A DNA stretch of 64,000 bases from Steromphala cineraria. Taxonomy: Eukaryota > Mollusca > Gastropoda > Trochida > Trochidae. Positions 36,701-51,700 of the stretch are shown one piece after another. The stretch is taken from the NCBI GenBank assembly GCA_916613615.1, contig OU744723.1, positions 63,744,239 through 63,808,238 on the forward strand, read 5' to 3'. Within the stretch, counting starts at the first letter, position 1. Each line of letters begins with the position of its first letter. The translations under genes were made by a program, and so were the position numbers. The notes under the pieces are model-generated. The model was not told the DNA's origin. It was given only the letters and a program-made list of their open reading frames with translations, and searched no databases.

Positions 36701-39700
36701 TGCATTGTTGCTTGATTTTAATATGTGTTCACTTTCAAATGTAAAAAGAATTCCCCTCAGGGTAATAAAGTATTGTTATTGTCATTGGCATCGTTACGTC
36801 ATATTTTATGGAAACAGTCCAAAATCTGGAAAACATAACTAAAGGCATATATGGTGATTGTTCTATACATCAAATTTCTAAGCTGATTTTCTTTGAATGA
36901 CCAAAAATAAAGGTAGGATGGCTCAATCATTGAAAGTTTAGATCCAAAAAGGCTCCCAAGTGCTTTTGTAAGGCTGTGCATAATCACTATGGGATTTCAC
37001 TTGGCGTAGAGAACAATAAGACATTGTCATCGATATCCACTGTAAAAATAAGTTTTCATTTAAAGGGGCAGTAGCACGTTTTTTGATAATTTTATATTTT
37101 TAAATTTTCACTGATAATTGTATGTTAATGCTAAATGTATTATTATGACAGTGTCAAAAATCTCACTACACAAGCCAATCATCCATAATCAGGGGACAAA
37201 GTATGAGGCTTCACATAAAACCCATTGGCGGCCATTTTTGTGTGAACACCTTTAATTCATTTTTGTAAGAAAAATGAATCGCATGGCTGAAGTTTACGTT
37301 ATATATTTGAATTATTACTGCTTCATTTAGTTTAAATACATTGTCTTTCAATTGGAACCATTTATTTTCATTTTCCTGACATCATCTTATATTCCCCCTT
37401 AAAACGTGCTACTGCCCCTTTAAGCTACCAAATTTGTTCTACATTGACCATAACTATGTAATATGCAATTGCATAAATCTCAACAGAGTGCAAAAACACG
37501 GAGCAATGGCAGTATGTTTATTATCATAATTATGAATGATTCAGCCTTTTGTTATTGGCGTGTTTTATTATTACCATTCCAACGATTTTGTGAAGTTTTC
37601 TTTCTCGAAAACGGCGTATTCTGTCGCACCGAAACTTGCTGTGCTGACAACCCTTACTGACAGGAAGAACGAGACATTTCTTTTTCAATCTAAGGTCGCA
37701 TTTAAAGGGGCAGTAGCACGTTTTTTGATAATTTTATATTTTAAAAATTGCACTTATAATGGTAAGTAAATGCCTAATGTATTATATTGACAGTGTCAAC
37801 AATCACATTACACAAGCCAATCAACCATAATCAGAGGACAAAGTATGAGGATTTACATAAAATCCATTGGCGGCCATTTTTGTGTGAACACCTTTAATTC
37901 ATTTATGTAAGAAAAAGGAATCGCATGGCTGAACCTTACGTTTTATATTTGATTTATTACTGCTCCATTTAGTTTGAATACATTGTCTTTCATTTGGAAC
38001 CATTTATTTTCATTTTCCTGACATCACCTTATATTCCCCCTAAAAACGTGCTACTGCCCCTTTAAGGTCCAGTTAGAATCCAAAATAGAAAAATTAACAT
38101 AAATATAGGCGTTTTTTTAAATGTATGTAGAGACTTGCAACTTGCTTTAAAAGGTGCGTAATAACATTCCCAAAAGTCAATCACGTGGTTACGCCACAAT
38201 ATTGGATTTTTCAACTTTTCAAAATTTTCAGACCACATGCATCTTTGAGAATCATCTCCTCTATAGATAATTGCACCTGAGAGCTGTATCTCACATATCT
38301 TGTAGTTGCGGCATTGGACAATAATTGATATTGAACCAAGCGGCTGTACCTCAAAAAGTATTTTTCAATAAGCGTTGGCACAATGTGCCACTTTCAAGGG
38401 GCGATAAGTAAAAAATCTGACCAACGAATTTGAAATTGTTTACATGAGAGTTAGACAAAATGATAAACGTTCTCGCGAACAGTCATTTCCGGTCGCTAGG
38501 AAGCATTTCCCAAACATGGAGTCAAATTGCAGAAATGCACTTGGCAATAGAAAACTGTTATGAAAAGAAAAGCAATCAAATACTATGCAAAACAAGTGTT
38601 TGTCACTGAGGTGACATAATCCCCCGCCGCAAATTATCAATCAATTATTGGCTGTGACCTCTTATTTGTTGTCAGAGGGTCACGAAATCTATAAACTGTG
38701 ACCTTGAAAATAATTTGAAGGTCACCAAAATCAACTGGGCCCGGCGCCTTTCCAATAAGATGCTTTGTGTAAATTATGAAGAGAATCCAGTTAATGGTTC
38801 TTGAGATATCCTGCTGACAAGCCTAAAATGCAGGTTTCAATGCTGAAATTTTCAAAGTCTCGCTGTGACCTTGAAAATAATGTGAAGGTCACCAAAATCA
38901 ACTGGACCCGGCGCCGTCCCAATTAGATGCATTGTGTAAGCTATGAAGAGAATCCAGTGAATGGTTCTTGAGATATCCCGCTGACAAGGGTAAAATGTCA
39001 AAGTCTCGTAATGACCTTGAAATGAAGGTCAAGGTCTTCCCCAGGGGAAGCTATATGTAAGATATGAAGAGAATCAGGTCAACAGTTCTTGAGATATTGT
39101 GCTAACAAGGGTAAACATGCAAGTTCACATGTCCAAAAATTCAAAGTTCCGCTGTGACCTTGAGAATTATGTCAAGGTCACCAAAATCTAATCAGCCCAA
39201 GGTCTTCCCCAGGGGAAGCTATATGTAAGATATGAAGAGAATCCAGTCAACAGTTCTTGAGATATCGCGCCAACAAAGGTAAACATGCAAGTTCACATGT
39301 CCAAAAATTCAAAGTTCTCCTGTGACCTTGAGAATAATGTCAAGGTCACCAAAATCTAATCAGCCCAAGGTCTTCATCAGAAGAAGCTATATGTAAGATA
39401 TGAAGAGAATCCAGTAAACAGTTCTTGAGATATCGCTCCAACAAGGGTAAAATGACAAAGTGTCCTTGTGACCTTGAAATGAAGGTCAAGGTCACGAAAC
39501 CCATTTGGATAATTACTCTCACTGAGGTGAACCTATATGCAAAATATGAGAAGGATGTAGAGAATAGTAATTATGTTATTTCATTTCGTACGTACGGACG
39601 GACGCTGCCGAATACTATATCCCCCGCTTCGCGCTAATCGCGCGGCGGGGGATAAAAAGTCAATCGTGGCAAACTTGTAGGTAACACAGTTTTCGATTTG

Positions 39701-42700
39701 TGATTTTAGTTCTAAATAATCAGCCAGCAACTCCTCTGTCAGAGAGAGGACAGCCCGGCTGCGTATTGTAACTTGACCCTGCACACAGGGCTGGGCTCTC
39801 CTAGACTTGTTAGTAGCTTTCTTTAGTTATTTATAATTTTAGGTGCATTAAGCAAAAAATATCTGTGTCTCTGGTCTCATTTCACTTTGGATATGTTATT
39901 CAAGCGGCTGAAACCTTTTCTCATTGCTAGCAACTTCATTTATTATCATTTCGAATGGCAAGAAGTTGCAAAGGACAGGGGCTATATAAGAGTCTCTTTT
40001 TATGTCTTCGGTGTAACACTGTCAGGTGATGGCCTGATCTCAATGGTCATACTGAGAAACAATGAGACAGAAGGTCCTGCAGGTAGAGAGGTGTTTTGTT
40101 GTTGAGGCACTTACCGAAGAGACTAGTTCAGTCGAGACAACCAGAATAATAAATAAAATAAGGTTATGTAATAGCATCGTTAGTGAGCAGAGATGACAGA
40201 TTGAGTTAAGGTTCTAATCAGGACCTACATACAGATATAGTAAACATGCGACTGTCTGCGTTGAATCTATGACGACACTTAGACGTGGTCCAAACATGTA
40301 TATAAGCCGATTAATGAGCTTTCTAGTATTGTTCCCGTAAAGATCAAAGGCGCCGCCCACCCTTTATTCCACAATAAAGTATAGTTTTTGAGTGACGTCA
40401 TGAAACAATGGGATATCACGTCAATGACAATCGGCTATGACGCCATTATTCCTGGCCCTAATCGAGGAGTTTCAATTCGCTGCCGAATGTGATTTATAAA
40501 TATGCTTGTTTTAGAATAGAAATAGCTTTTATTTCGAGTTAAAATCGACATACTAGAAAAGTAATAGAGTAGCCCTAACCATCATGTGTTTTGCTATAAA
40601 GTATAGTTTTGCCCTGAACTATTATAACGTCAAACAACTAAGCCTTTGGCCTCGTTATTTAACTATAATAGTTCAGGGCAAAACTATACTTTATCTTAAA
40701 TGATGCATAATCAATGTCCAGAGTCGCTGCTAATTGTCTTTTCACGGATGACTAAAAATATTGATTCATGGAGCTGATGCCAAATGATCAGACATGTTTT
40801 GAAGAACATCCATACAACTTTCCCACATACATGACTGGTTATATCCAACAAACCTGATTTGAAGCATGTATGAAATGATTTTGTGATCATTAATCTCTTC
40901 TGAGGGTTTGGAAAAAGATATCTAGTTTAATTCAGAAAGACGGATATGTACAAGCAATTGCAATGTGTTTCCCGGTCATTCAACTATTACTTGTTTGATA
41001 AACATGAACAGCAAAAAAAAAATGATTTAAACAGATTACCTAATCCAATCATATAGTCTCTTGGCGAAAATCCAGCATCATTAACACTGTCCTTATATGC
41101 TCCTGGAATGTTCCACAGCTGGTAGGCAGCGGTCTGGTTCTGTGTCGAACTGATGTAATGTAGTGGCATGTTTCCCTGATGGTCGCTGAGGTTCACGTCT
41201 CCACCCACTTCCTGTATCAGATTCAACAGACTTTTCTCATCTCTGTTGTCTCCGTCTTTGATTCTAGCACAAAGATAGTGCAGGGGTGTGAAGCCGAAAT
41301 CATCCTGAATGTTCATGTTCCCCTGTCCCTCTACAGCCAACTGTTCGATGTCACCAACAGAGCAACTTGTGTTGCCACTCAGCCAGTGGAGCGGTGTAGC
41401 TCCAACATCATCAGGGAGGTTAATGTCACCTTGACCTTTAGTGACCATGAATCGGACCAGTCTATTGTCAACCCTCTTTCGTCCACATAGGTATTGAACG
41501 GCTGTCATCCCACTTCTATCCTTTGTATTCGTGAAGATAGAGTCCCCCTTTTCAACCAATACCTTCATAAGTTCATCATCAATAATGTCCTGTTTGCAAT
41601 TTAAAAGAAGTAGTGTATTTCCTGTTTCATCTATCACATTGTAGTCAGCACCTTTCCTAATGGCCAGTGTAACACCTTCAATATCAACCTGATCCTGTGG
41701 CCACAGATACAGGAGTAGAGTATTCCCAGATTCGTCTGGTATGTTGACATCAGCGCCATGTTCCATCAGTGCATGTACCATAGGTTTCCTGCCTCCGTGA
41801 ACAGCTGTCCATAACATCGTCCTGTCGTCTTTGCCGGGTCTGTCAATAAGCCGCTTTGACATAACCTGGAAAATACGCAAAACAAATAAATCTTTCAGCA
41901 GATAAGCATAATTATGTTGGAAAATAAGCAGCATAAAATCTAACATGGAGTCAAATACCTGGTGTAAAGTGCTGTAGTTCAGTGCCATAATTTGTTATCT
42001 CCAAAAACCATAGCAATACTTTAAACTATTTTCTAATTGAGCTGTGTCATCGAGTCGTGCAAATTCCATGGACTACTATGAAAACATACGACATTATAGC
42101 AAGTTTTCTATCGTTGGAAAAACGTACTAATAGTTTGTATTCGTTCTCATTTACTTCTAACGAAAAAGTTAATGTGTGGGATGAAATAAAGAGGCAAATA
42201 TTTCCTATACACATTTAGTTACGTATTACTGGAGTATCAATATACGAATTTGTGTCAAATGGAATGTTGTTAGATTTGATTAAACGTGTAAGGTATATTG
42301 TCAAATTGATAACTCAATCAAATAAATATTTTAATTTGTAAATTTGGTCAATAAAATATGTCACTGAACACCCCATTATGTAAATCAAATTGCTTTCAAA
42401 ATTAAATGTTTAAGTGCATGATTGAGTATAAATAAATATAAATTTCTAAAATTTGTTAAATCTACCCAGTACTGAAGAAATAAAGAGAATAAATGAGAAA
42501 CTCATTTCAACAGATGTCTTTTCTGTCTGTTTACACCTAGTCTCATTTTTGGAAATTTCGTATGTAAACCTGATTACTGAATGAGTTTATTAGATATCTT
42601 CCAACACAAATAAGTTACTTGCAATTATACTTGAGATTATAACGATTTTGGCACATAATACACCATTATACCTTTCATACATGTGTTATAAACAATGAAC

Positions 42701-45700
42701 AGTGTTTGAATCAGATGGACAAAACTAAACTTCCATTAAGTGTAAAACAAATCTTGTTAGATTTCAAGAAATGAAAATCGTAATAAGGAAATATGCTCTG
42801 CGAGTACCAATTTTGTATAATGTATACATATGAATATATATAACCTTAACTTTTTATACTGTCACAAACCCAAAATATGTGTTGTCAGTTCAAAAAGTGA
42901 TGGTTCCAACATATCTTAAAGCTAATCAACAAACTTACAGAAAGAAGAGGATATATTTTTTAATAAAGACGGAAGTTTTTCTTTACCGTGCTTGACGTGC
43001 TTGTTTCATCAAGGAGACCCTGGTTTCCATCTGAAATAAAACAAAAACTGTTTTGACATGGAAGACATAACATAATGTAACTGGTTAAACCTCTACAGGT
43101 TTCCAAATTGACCATGTTTACACGCACGATGATGAATATTGTTATTGGTAAGTGATTTAAATATATCACTCCCTTTTCATTGCCAGAGACAATTTCTGTA
43201 CAGGCTTACCTTTCATAATAAATCTTAAACCCACAACTTTTGATTCTTTACAGAACCTAAATAAATCAATTGATGACCCCTCGATACTTAGGGTTTCTTC
43301 ATATTTTTGATTGCTTGGTGTTAATTATTCACAAAAAATATTTTCTTTCAGTTTTATCTATGATCGAATTCATATTAATACATATAAACAAATATTTTTT
43401 GATAAAATTATTATTCAGAGTTACCTCCCTTGTTGAAATAACGCGTAAACACAAAACAGAACAGCATTAAAATCAAAACAAAAATGGAAACCAACAAAAA
43501 ATCTTGTGTATTTTATACTGTATGATGTACAGAGCTCCGATGACTCCCCTGTTCTATTTACACTTTATTTCAATGATTCTATCTTTTTCTAGTGACAATT
43601 TTAAGCAAAATAATATTATCTTGTAAACGAACTTTATTGAAAAATAAATTACTATCAACAATAACCCTTGTTTTCTTAAATGATTTTATTGATTGATTTG
43701 ACAAACCCATCCTGATTCTAAGTTGAAGGAGTTTTTTAATTTCCTTTATTATTTCATACTATTGTATTTCTGATTTACTTTCGACTCATTTCACTTCCTT
43801 CTTCTTCCTTTATGTTCAAAACACGTTAAACACCAACTCACTCACTCACTCACTTCTTCCTTTATACTTTGTTATCCAAACTGATGTTTTGATAGTTCAT
43901 GATCAATAGCATCGCTTCGTCAATGTTTTGATAAATCTACCAGTTGTCTTAAGACTAGATTGTGACGACACCATATAATTTTAACTGTACTGATCACTTA
44001 TCCAACAAAAATGTTTATTTGGTAGATTTAACCAAATAGAATTAAATCAATATCCGTAATTTTATTGTTTTAACCATTTTGTCAAATACAATGAAAAAAG
44101 AAACGAATTCAACAATCAGTTAGTTCCCTTTAGACAAAAACATGTATTTTCGAGAAAGAAACAATAGTTGTTTTAGTACTGTTACAACTTCAGTCGAACG
44201 TAAATCAACAAAATGTTAGCAGAATGATGATATTTAATCTACGTTTTAAAAGTCGAGAGAGGTAATTCAGTTTTACTATCCTAACATTGCCACGTCATCA
44301 CGCTGTTGCTTTGGAAATAGGTTCTTGCAATCCCTTTTTCAAGTTTATTTGCAAATTGTAAATGTAAGTCAGTATGAATATTTGATTCTGTTTTCATTTG
44401 TGTTACCATATTAAATACCAGCGATTTAATCTTAGTATGATTAATTTCCACACATGTACAATACGTCTTATAATAGTGATAATGATTTAAGCAAGTTGAT
44501 GTTACAAGTTCCAAGTTACAAACCAGTGGTATGTTTTGACAATATTGTTTCTTGCTCGGTCTAAATGAAATGATTCGGACGAAAATAATAATTCAGAAAT
44601 GATTTAGATATGAATATTATCATTCCATTTGATTGTTTTCATTAATAATTTGAAAGAACAGCCAATAGATTAAATGAGGAAAAGCTATCTACCTTGTTGT
44701 CTTTCTCCTCCCTTCTGTTGGGCGGCTGGTGCCTGATGGATGTGCTGATGGCATCCAAGACTCAAGTTCCTGATAGTGTTAGCCTTCACAGATACATTCT
44801 CGCAATGCAGATGAGTTACATTCACCGTCAGCTGAGGATATACTGACAACAGATTTCTTTTTTAAATATACACAAGCAAAAAGAAAACTTTCTACATCTG
44901 TGACAAATCCCTGTTTGAATTTAGGCATACATACCAGTTTTCACAGTACAAGGTATACTCTGAATTGAGTTACTTCCCTTGAACCATTTACTAGTCAGTT
45001 ACTTCCCTTTAAGTGCAAACTAGTTACTTGCCGGAAATTGAGGAAATTTACTGATGTTTACTGATTTATTGAAATTTATGATGGAAGTAGGATTAAAATA
45101 CCTGCAGCAAGATTATTCATAATTGAAGAATCGTCCTAGGAACTTCTTTTACAGCTTTTGTGAAAGTGACTGGATGCTTTTTCTGTAGCTAAGCAGTCAA
45201 CGAAAACTCATAAAATGTATTAATTATTATCATGCTCTTGTTTTCAGTGTCTTATTAACAACATTTATTTAGTGTTTGAACAACATGTTACAGCATTACC
45301 AGCACATCCTGAAGGTCGAGTTGTTTCGGATGTGGAGTCCAGTTGAAGCTGGGTGTGTGAGATGACACCTCTCTCTGGTGTAGCGGCGAGATGTTGCACA
45401 ATCTGATGAGCCAGTGTCTCAGAGTCTGGATATAGATGCAAACAAGCAAACTATCTGTACTAAGGGATTGTGGTATTAGCTTATTTAGTTATACAAGTTA
45501 GTTAATGTACTTCATTGTATTTACTTTAATTTCGGATCTCCATTTATAATGATAAAAAACGACCTCTTTCTTAAACTAATTAATGTAAAGGTTTGGCATC
45601 AACCAAAATCATGTCACTGAAATGAGCATCATGTGATAGTGTTACTTTGGCTCTAAATTGTGAAAGTGAAACTATGAGCTTATTCAGTTATACAAGTTAT

Positions 45701-48700
45701 GTCATTTACATCATTTTATTATCCCCCACCACGAAGTGGAAGGGGGATATAGGTTTGAGCTCCGTCCGTGCGTCCGTCCGTGTGTCCGAGTTAAAGGAGC
45801 CAATTTTTCTCAGAAACCGTTAAAGATAGGATTATCAAATTTTGTGTGTGCCTCCAGGGTATCAATACCTTGATGGAGTTCGAAAATCAGAACCACGCAA
45901 TTATTTTTTCCGGAGTTATTGCCCTTGTTCCGGAGGCGGGGGATGTTGATGACTATGTCTGCTTGTTTACTTTAATTTTAGATCTCCATTTATGGCGCCA
46001 CCTAGCGGTCAGAGATGCAAGTCGCATGGTCTCAGGGCTCCGTAAATGTTTCTCCGAAACTCCGTTTTATTTTGTGAAGGGAAGCATTAAACAACACCCA
46101 AAGTACGTCAGAACATATTTTAAAACATGGGATGTGACAATAGTCTTCACAGACTACAAATTGGACTTTTCCATGGTGTTTTTATCGCCTTCATGATTCG
46201 ACGAGCCGAACGACGAGCAGCCATGCGGTTCAGAGTATTATGCGTGCCGGGTAAAATGCATGTGCTTTGTCGCCTCACCCTATTTCTGTCTCTGCTTCTG
46301 TTAGCTACAAGCAACGACGTTGAGACAAATCCCGGACCAAGGTCACGACAAACAACCAACTATTGAAGGTGAGTTGTCTACATCTGATATATTGAAGGAA
46401 TTAAAGGAAATGTGAATTGAAATATGAACGGGAAATAAACACTCTAGAGGGACAACTTAAGAAAAACAACTTGATTTTCTACAACATGGAAGAAGAAACA
46501 AGAGAGGACACAGAGAAAAAAGGTGAGAGATTTACTTAAGGAGACTATGGACATATCTGAAACTGACATTGATAGTGTTAAACGTATTCCATCCAAATCT
46601 ACAGGGCCGAGACCAGAACTTGTCAAGTAACTTGTGTCTTTTTGGAACTATGCCTCTAAACTTTCTGTTCTGAAAGCGTCATCGAAATTAAGTGAGTCGA
46701 AAGTTAGCATTGGTCAGGACTATACACAGCAGACTAGAGAAACACGCCGAAAATTAAAAACATTTATGGACAGAGAAAGACAAGATGGACATTAGACATA
46801 ATAAATTGATAATAGAAAATAAAGTATATAAACTTGATGAATCTACTGGAAATCTGAAATTAATAAAGACTTTACCTCCTAGACAGGGCACATAAAGTTT
46901 CGAGCATGACTTGCATGGGCGTGGTCCTACATCGAACAGTGACAGGTAGGGGTGTGGCCAACAAAACAACCTATCTACAATAAGTGTTGCAAGCGGGGCA
47001 TTGGTGTTTACATAAACAGTGTCAGCTTATAGCAGGTGTTACTATAGTCAAAACATAACATTGACACATGTCAAAACAATTTCTAGACATAACAATTATT
47101 TAGATATAATAGCTGCGCTGACCTAGGGGTCTCCATAATCATGGATTCTCTCAAACATGAACAACGCGCTGTGATCAAGTTCCTTACTAAAGAGGGATGC
47201 AAAGCTACAGAAATACATTATCGTATGTGTAATGTGATGGGTAAGGATGCTCCTAACTTTTCAACAGTTTGTCGCTGGTCTCTTCAGTTCAAGCGGGGCA
47301 GGGAGTCCTTAGACGATGACCCACGGTCAGGCAGGCCATCTGAAGTCAGCCGACCGGATGTTATTGCCGCTATCGACAGACGAATTTTAGCTGACCGCCG
47401 TGTTAAAGTTTCTGAACTGTCTTTGGAATTCCAGATATCAGTTGGAAGTGTTGAAAAAATAATTCATGACCATCTTGGTATGTCCAAGGTATCTGCAAGA
47501 TGGGTACCCAGAAACCTCACAGCACAAGATCGCCAGAAAAGAACCGAAAGTTGCATGGAGCTCCTGGATCGGTTTAATGCGGATGAAGCCAGGTTTTTGT
47601 CTCGTCTGGTGACAGGTGACGAAACCTGGATCCACCACTGGGACCCGGAAACTAAACTGGAATCCAAGCAATGGAAGCACCCGAGTTCACCGCCTCCCCT
47701 GAAGTTTCGCACTCAACCATCAGCTGGCAAGGTTATGGCGACAATCTTTTGGGATGCAAAAGGCATATTATTAATTGATTACTTGCCAACCAAAACTACA
47801 ATGCATGGTCAATATTATGCCAACCTAATGCAAGAATTGCGAAAGACAATTCGACAGAAACGCCGTGGAATGTTGACACGTGGTGTTCTGATTTTGTATG
47901 ACAACGCTCCACTCCACAAGTTAAGAGTTGCACAGGCCGCTATACGTGATTGTGGATTTGAACAGCTTAACCACCAACCCTACAGCCCAGACCTAGCCCC
48001 CAGTGACTACTTCCTGTTCAGAAACCTGAAATCCGCCCTACGTGGAAGGCACTTCCGGGATGACGAAGACGTCAAAGCTGCCACAGAGGCGTGGTTAGGG
48101 GGGCAAACGGAAGACTTCTACAAAAGCGGCATCAAAAGTCTTAAAGAGAAATGGAATAAGTGTATTGAGGTGAAAGGTAACTATATTGAAAAATAAAAGT
48201 AAACAAGATGTGTTTGTGAAACACGAATGCCCCCGGATGCATCCTGCTCGCTGTGTCAAGGTCAAGGTCACAAGGTCAAATGTCATGGTGTCATCTGAAA
48301 GGTCTCATCACAAGGGATCCATATGTCAAGTATCAAAGAGCTAGCTCTGACCAATCAAAAGTTATGACCAAGGTTAAAGTTTTTGTGGACAAACGGACAG
48401 ACGGACGGACGGACGGAAAAGGTCAAATATCATGGTGTCATCTGAAAGGTCTCATCACAAGGAATACACATGTCAAGTATCAAAGACCTAGCACTGACAG
48501 TATAGAAACTATAGCCAAGGTTAAAGTTTTCGGAAAAGGCTCGCTGTGTCAAGGTCAAGGTCACAAGGTCAAATGTCATGGTGTCATCTGAAAGGTCTCA
48601 TCACAAGGGATCCATATGTCAAGTATCCAAGACGTAGCTCCGACCAATCAAAAGTTATGACCAAGGTTAAAGTTTTTATGGACAAACGGACAGACGGACG

Positions 48701-51700
48701 GACAAGGTCACAAGGTCAAATATCATGGTGTCATATGAAAGGTCTCATCACAAGGAATACACATGTCAAGTATCAAAGACCTAGCACTGACAGTATTGAA
48801 GCTATAGCCAAGGTTAAAGTTTTCTGAAAATGCTCGCTGTGTCAAGGTCAAGGTCACAAGGTCAAATGTCATGGTGTCATCTGAAAGGTCTCATCACAAG
48901 GGATCCATATGTCAAGTATCAAAGACCTAGCTCCGACCAATCAAAAGTTATGACCAAGGTTAAAGTTTTTGTGGACAAACGGACAGACAGACAGACGGAC
49001 GGACGGACAGACGGACAGGTGAAAAACAATATACCCCCGGAATCTCCGATTCGGGGGCATAAAAATTGACTACGCGAGTTGGTTTTATATTGAAGTTGCA
49101 ACACCTTGTATGGAATATAGAAGGACTTAAGAAACACTTATGTATAAATTCATTTCTAGCATTCATCGAAAAGTTTGATTTTATTGTCTTTCTTGAAACC
49201 TGGTGTGAAAGTGACAGTTTGACAGTACTACCTGGTTATGTACATTACCATCATCTAAGACGTAAATGCAGTCAGAAACTCGAGTGGAATATTAACCATG
49301 ATGAAAAACAATTTTGAAAGGTTTGTCAATCCCTTACCTAGCACATCGAACAATATATTATGGATTAAAATTTCAAGTCCATCTGAATTGATTTATTTTG
49401 CTGCTATATATTTCTGACCAGAGGGCAGTAGCCATCACTCAAATAAACTTATCTTTGATATCTTAGTTTAGATCAGATACTCCTGATTGTGAAGTGATAG
49501 TGCCGGGTGATTTCAACACACGGACTGGGGATGGGAGCACTGCAGTTGACTACATCATCGGTGACGACACCTATTATCTACCTGTTGACCAGGACCTTGG
49601 CTACCTGGAGGGCTCACCTACAACTCGTGTCTCTCAGGACAAGTGTGTCAACAAATGAGGGTATTCCATGCTTGAGTTCTGTGGTCTGCGTATCAGCAAC
49701 GGGCGTGTGGGCAAGGACAAGAATCATGGTAAGTTTACATATTGTGCTAATGATGGAAGCAGTGTTGTTGACTATGTACTGTGCTTAGAGAAATCACTTC
49801 ATCTTATCTTTGACTTCTCTGTTCTAGATGAAATCGACAGCACTAACATGCCACTGACCTACTCTCTGAAATTAACATGCGGTCACAGTGACCAAGATGA
49901 GATTGCGGCAGCCCGACCTAGATACGTATGGAGTGACAACGTCCTTCCCAAATACAGGCAACAGTGGGACTCGAGTCCGATCTGTGTTGTCAATTCTATA
50001 ACACGATCGACAGTGGGTCAGTGCAAACTGCTTACTCTTGTTTTAGCAAACATATGGAATATTGTGCAGCCAAATGTAAGAGACAAATTAAGAGAACGCC
50101 AGCCAAGGTAGACAACTGGTTTGATGATGAATGTCATAAAGCATGTGCTATAGCAAGACGATTTCTCAATACGTTTCAACGATACAGTAGTGAACTGAAC
50201 AGGCTCAATTATAAGCTTGCTAGACAAAATCTAATGATTCATTCTTTTTGCTTATTAACAAGTTACAAAATGCATTGCACCGTAAAGACAGTAAATTGTT
50301 TTGGACCAGCATCATCAGGCGAAATTCAAGATGTTATGACATGCTACATCAACTCTTTAATTTGATATTGTCATCAGGCGTCTATCCTACTGAATGGACA
50401 TTTATAGGAGTTATAATTCCTATTCTTAAAAGGTAAATGTACGTTGAACAACCTGCAAACTATAGGCCAGTTACACTTTTAGATGTATGCCGAAAGATCT
50501 TTTCCAAAATTCTATGTACCAGACTTACAGAATGGATAACTCACGAAAACAAGATTTCGGTTGAGCAGGCTGGGTTCAGAAAGGGTTTTCAGACTATAGA
50601 CAACATTTTCATTATATCTTCCGTAATACCAAAATACTTAGCGCTACACAAAGGAAGATGGTATTGTGCATTTATTGATTTCAAAACTACATTTGATTCT
50701 GTCTCACGTACTGGGTTGCTATACAAACTCTGTGTTGGTAATGTCAAAGGTCGCACTTATAATGTTATCGGAAATATGTATAAAAATGTCAAAGCATGTG
50801 TCTCTACAGCAGGGCAATACTGATTTTTTCGATTGTGCTTTTGGTGTTCGTCAGGGCTGCCAGCTTTCACCATTCCTGTTTTCTTTTTTCTTAAATGATA
50901 TTGTAAACTAAACTTCTTAGGGGAAGATAACCAGTGGTCAATATCCATCGGGTTGATACAAGTATTCATCTTATTATTTGCAGATTATATCTCTATCCTT
51001 GACAGTACAGTAAAAGGTCTTCAAAAGCGATAAGACAAGCTCGGTTTATATTGTGACAAGTGGCAGTTGTTGGTTAAAAGTAAAAAGAGTGCGTTATTGT
51101 CTTAGGAAATATGAAACATTTTATTTTAAAGAAGAAAAACTTGAAATAGTATCTTCCTACAAATACCTTGGTGTCCAGCTATCAAGTTCTGGATCATGGT
51201 ACAAGACCCAAAAACCACTAACATATCAAGCTAACAAAGCCCTGCAGTGTATTAAATCTAATATGACTTATTTCTACAAACTACCTCTTCATGTTCAACT
51301 CCACATTTTGTATGTAAAAATTATGCCGATACTGACGTATGCTAGTGAAGTCTGGGGTTTCTATGCTGCTCCTGATACTGAAACCCTCTGTGATAGATTT
51401 TATAAAACAATCTTGCATTTGAACAGGTCCAAATCTAGTCGGGCGGAGAGAACTTGGACGTTAGTCTATAAATGTTAATCACTATATGAAAATAATCAAG
51501 TATTGGGTCAGAATTTTGTGTCAGGAAAATAACATTATTTTGAAACATGTATATATGTATGAAAAGGGTCTTGCAGATAAAAACATTGCCTGTTGGGTTT
51601 TGAATGTAAAAAAGTTGCCTTTCTCATATGGTTTTGGCTCACCTTGGGCAAATCGGGACACTATAAATATTCAATCTTTCGTCAAATCTTTTAAACAAAG

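Noticed and set aside
41866..41988. ATG at 41,988 as the start of a separate ankyrin gene
   Set aside because: The reading 5' of 41,866 is AT-rich intron with a good acceptor at the border, and upstream exons match in phase.
45300..45425. Alternative frame starting SETLAHQIVQHL for this exon
   Set aside because: It reads well in the exon but runs into a stop in the next exon. The phase-0 frame continues through to the ankyrin exon.
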